Below are positions 22,714-24,863 of a stretch of 24,863 nt of DNA, in pieces. Both the position numbers and the translations under genes were made by a program. The notes beneath the pieces were generated by a model. It saw nothing but the letters and a program-made list of their open reading frames with translations. It ran no database searches and had not been told where the DNA came from. How positions within the stretch are numbered: position 1 is the first letter of the stretch; each line of letters begins with the position of its first letter. The stretch comes from an uncultured Eubacteriales bacterium (GTDB lineage: Bacteria; Bacillota; Clostridia; Christensenellales; Pumilibacteraceae), in the NCBI GenBank assembly GCA_900543755.1, contig UQSP01000032.1:1-24863 (forward strand), read 5' to 3'.

Positions 22714-23769
22714 ATGTTTAAGATTTTTTCTGTATCCATGCTTATAATAGGCACGATTATAGGTGCGGGGTTTGCCTCGGGAAGAGAAATCGTGGCGTTT
22801 TTCGGCACGACGCCTGCGCCTTTAGTGGCGCTTGTCTGCGCCGCTTTGGTGTTCGTCATGTGTCTTGTGTTTCTTTTTGTGGGGCAAAAGGCTGAAGCGG
22901 ACGATATAGGTACCGTAAATAAAAAACTCGCGGGAAAATTCGACGTAGTCCTCAATATTTTCCTGCTTTTCAACAGTGTAATATCTTTAAGCGCGATGCT
23001 TGCCGGATTCGACAGCCTTTTCGATGGGATATATCCGTTAAAGCCGTTGTATTCGGTTTTGTTCGGCGCGGTTTCCGTGCTTGTAGTGACAAAAGGGCTT
23101 AAAGGGCTTTTAAGGTGTAATGCCGTCCTTGTGCCCGCGCTTATCCTGATAATCGCCGCGGTCACCCTTACAAACGTAAATTCGCCCTCGTTTTCTTCGT
23201 TTACCGCTAAAACCGCTTATCGCAGCTTTACTTATATTTCCATGAATATGATGCTTGCGGCGGCGGTGCTTACCACCGTACACGGGTTAACCAAAAAACA
23301 AATAATCGCCGCTTCAGCGGTTACGGCGGTTATAGTGGGGGCGCTTTTAATGATGTTTATGCTTGCGCTGGGTTCGTCTTCGGCAGGGGAAGCGGATATG
23401 CCGATAATAACCATGTCCAAAGAAACGGGCAGGCTTATGTACGGGCTGAGCGTATCATGCGTCGCCGCGGGTATTTTCACGACGATGCTGACCGCTCATA
23501 TATCCCTTTCGGAATGGGTCAATTCGTTTTGCGCAAACCGCTTGTTTTCCGCGGTTGTGTCCGTAATTTTCTGTCTGGCGCTTAGTTTTATAGGCTTCAG
23601 AACGGTGGTGGACACTCTCTATCCCGTCCTCGGCGTTTTGGGAAGCCTTTATTTCGTCGTAAGTCTTGTATGGCTATTTAGAAGTTCTTCTCTTTCTGGC
23701 AATAAGCTTTTCGCAAAGGCAAACGGAAAAGTACATAAGCGCTGCAAGCAGGCAAAGAATAACGGTTGA
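22714..23769 (+). CDS. YkvI family membrane protein
   Basis: A 351-residue polytopic membrane protein with about ten hydrophobic segments. Its N-terminus MLIIGTIIGAGFASGREIVAFFG is the hallmark of the YkvI family, which is related to APC-type transporters; the substrate is unknown. The start at 22714 gives the expected N-terminus, but there is no Shine-Dalgarno. TATATT (22703-22708) and TATAAT (22708-22713) abut the ATG, so the mRNA may be leaderless. The last membrane segment and a basic tail (KLFAKANGKVHKRCKQAKNNG) overlap the convergent ABC permease gene by 96 bases. Confidence 0.85.
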   Translation: MFKIFSVSMLIIGTIIGAGFASGREIVAFFGTTPAPLVALVCAALVFVMCLVFLFVGQKAEADDIGTVNKKLAGKFDVVLNIFLLFNSVISLSAMLAGFDSLFDGIYPLKPLYSVLFGAVSVLVVTKGLKGLLRCNAVLVPALILIIAAVTLTNVNSPSFSSFTAKTAYRSFTYISMNMMLAAAVLTTVHGLTKKQIIAASAVTAVIVGALLMMFMLALGSSSAGEADMPIITMSKETGRLMYGLSVSCVAAGIFTTMLTAHISLSEWVNSFCANRLFSAVVSVIFCLALSFIGFRTVVDTLYPVLGVLGSLYFVVSLVWLFRSSSLSGNKLFAKANGKVHKRCKQAKNNG

Positions 23770-24489
23770 CGCCATGACGAGGTCCAGCTTAAACACCTGA
23801 CCGCCGTAAATGATAAGGTAGCCCAATCCTGCGCCCGACACCAGATATTCGCCCATTATGGTGCCTACCCATGACAACCCCACGTTTATCTTAAGCACCG
23901 AAATGAAATTGGGGACGGAGCAGGGAAGTATAAGCTTGGTCAGAATCTGAAATTTGGTTGCGCCCATGGACTCCAGCAGAAATATTTTGCCCTTGTCGCA
24001 GCTCATAAAACCGTTAAGGACGCTCATGATGGTAACTATGATGCAGATAAGAAAGGTCATCATGATGATTGCGTTCATGTTTGCGCCCGCCCATATTATT
24101 ATTACGGGTCCCAAAGCGATTTTCGGCAATGCGTTAAGCACCACGAGATAGGGCTCGGCAACTCTTCGGAAAGTTTCGCTCCACCACAAAACAATCGCAA
24201 CTATTACGCCCACGACGGTGGAAATAAGAAAACCCAGCACGCACTCTAAAAGAGTTATGCCTATGTGTTTCATGATATCCTGTTTCCATAAGTCCGCAAA
24301 AGTTTTTATTATGCGCGAAGGAGAGCTTACGAAAAACGAATCCACCCAGCCCAAAAAAGTGGAAAGCTCCCACAATCCCACAAACGCAACCAGTACCGCT
24401 ATCTGTATAATGACTATTTTGCTTTTGTCAAGTTTTATTTTTCTAAGGTAAAGCTGTCGCGGCGACAGTGTTTTTTTATTTTTTTTCAT
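23674..24489 (-). CDS. ABC transporter permease (SsuC/TauC type)
   Basis: A 271-residue permease of the nitrate/sulfonate/taurine-type importer family. A basic N-terminus precedes about six membrane segments (from about residue 25). The binding-protein-dependent EAA-type loop is at about residues 173-190 (ESMGATKFQILTKLILP), and the family block VGTIMGEYLVSGAGLGYLI lies near 208. The start at 24489 has AGAGGT eight bases upstream. It lies 24 bases after the ATPase gene and is its partner. The substrate cannot be decided; sulfonates, nitrate, thiamine precursors and riboflavin are all handled by relatives, and the binding protein gene lies outside the contig. The 3' end overlaps the YkvI-like gene by 96 bases, without a terminator between them. 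Confidence 0.9.
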   Translation of the reverse strand: MKKNKKTLSPRQLYLRKIKLDKSKIVIIQIAVLVAFVGLWELSTFLGWVDSFFVSSPSRIIKTFADLWKQDIMKHIGITLLECVLGFLISTVVGVIVAIVLWWSETFRRVAEPYLVVLNALPKIALGPVIIIWAGANMNAIIMMTFLICIIVTIMSVLNGFMSCDKGKIFLLESMGATKFQILTKLILPCSVPNFISVLKINVGLSWVGTIMGEYLVSGAGLGYLIIYGGQVFKLDLVMASTVILCLLAALMYFSVCLCEKLIARKRRTSK

Positions 24490-24513
24490 AAGTTATACCT
24501 CTTTGGTTTAATT

Positions 24514-24837
24514 TTACTTCACGCATACCTCGGACCATATCTTGTCAAACCATGCCGAAAAACCCGGGTCCTCGCGCCGCTTTAACGGCGTCGGAGCATT
24601 AATGTCCATGGTAAAGATGTTTTTGACGGATGCGGGACGCGGGGAAAGTACCACCACGCGGTCGGACATGGAAACCGCTTCGGATATGTCGTGCGTAACC
24701 AGTACCGCCGTCTTTTTTTCCTGCCGTATTATGGCAAAAACGTCGTCGCAAACCGAAAGCCTGGTCTGGAAATCCAGCGCCGAAAAAGGCTCGTCAAGCA
24801 AGAGAATTTTTGGGCGGAATGCAAGCGTCCTTATCAA
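24514..24837 (-). CDS. ABC transporter ATP-binding protein, truncated by the contig end
   Basis: The last 107 residues of the ATPase that drives the adjacent permease. Visible are the Walker B motif ILLLDEP, the D-loop FSALD and the switch His in VLVTHDISEAV. The Walker A and most of the signature motif are lost beyond the contig end. An apparent N-terminus MYKRQ is translated adapter and is not part of the protein. The C-terminal part (APTPLKRREDPGFSAWFDKIW) is like that of SsuB/TauB-type ATPases. It is translated just ahead of the permease, 24 bases apart. Confidence 0.93.
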   Translation of the reverse strand: MIRTLAFRPKILLLDEPFSALDFQTRLSVCDDVFAIIRQEKKTAVLVTHDISEAVSMSDRVVVLSPRPASVKNIFTMDINAPTPLKRREDPGFSAWFDKIWSEVCVK

Positions 24838-24863
24838 CTGTCTCTTATACACATCTCCGAGCC
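24838..24863 (-). other. Nextera adapter contamination (3' end)
   Basis: Positions 24838-24856 are the 19-bp transposase mosaic end (CTGTCTCTTATACACATCT), and 24857-24863 (CCGAGCC) start the Nextera Read 2 adapter. The contig therefore ends in library sequence. Confidence 0.98.

Noticed and set aside
45..24837. CRISPR array, phage genes, toxin-antitoxin or defence operon
   Set aside because: No regularly spaced repeats, Cas, integrase or toxin-like proteins were seen. The only mobile element is the lnu(C) transposon.
24514..24837. Assigning the ABC transporter to taurine, nitrate or thiamine precursors
   Set aside because: The permease family covers many substrates and the binding protein is beyond the contig end.

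Overview
The window is a 24.9 kb assembled contig whose two ends are not genomic. Bases 1-44 and 24838-24863 are Illumina Nextera adapter sequence, including an eight-base i5 index at 4-11, so real DNA runs from 45 to 24837. The genes look like those of an anaerobic, probably gut-dwelling member of the Bacillota (Clostridia-like). The reasons are strong AGGAGG-type ribosome binding sites, near-consensus sigma-A promoters, many U-tract terminators, a lysine riboswitch, a DNA polymerase I lacking proofreading residues, and a YkvI-type membrane protein. This placement is inference; no rRNA gene is present to confirm it.

Region 45-7455: asnS (+), then a GrpB-family gene (-) sharing a two-way terminator with it; a tRNA-Leu(CAA) gene (-) that fires divergently from polA; the apparent operon polA-coaE-lytic transglycosylase (+); and a WYL-family regulator (-). 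Region 7456-10900: a shared regulatory region with a perfect palindrome lies between the WYL gene and a 104-residue protein of unknown function. It is followed by an 890-residue M28 peptidase-like membrane protein that appears to have lost two metal ligands.

Region 10918-12642: a complete 1,725-bp mobile element with 25-bp imperfect inverted repeats and perfect 8-bp target duplications (TAAATTTT). It carries an IS1595-family transposase and the lincosamide-resistance nucleotidyltransferase gene lnu(C). In organisation and size it matches what I remember of the streptococcal mobilizable transposon MTnSag1. It sits in the space between two convergent transcription units and appears to break no gene.

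Region 12643-16180: the lysine/diaminopimelate operon asd-dapA-dapB (-), preceded by promoter, lysine riboswitch aptamer and intrinsic terminator. Together these make aspartate semialdehyde, condense it with pyruvate and reduce the product, with lysine feedback acting on transcription.

Region 16206-22502: a six-gene same-strand cluster of poorly characterised genes (unknown protein, DUF624-like membrane protein with a charged tail, SAM methyltransferase, TPR protein, acidic helical protein, HD phosphohydrolase). The first gene has a strong promoter and Shine-Dalgarno but an apparent AUC start codon. Region 22634-24837: a terminator, a YkvI-like membrane protein (+) whose 3' end overlaps the 3' end of a convergent ABC permease (-), and the truncated ATPase of that transporter.

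No CRISPR array, phage or defence system was seen. The most notable items are the lnu(C) transposon, the two candidate AUU/AUC start codons, the degenerate M28 membrane protein, the WYL operator and the adapter ends.
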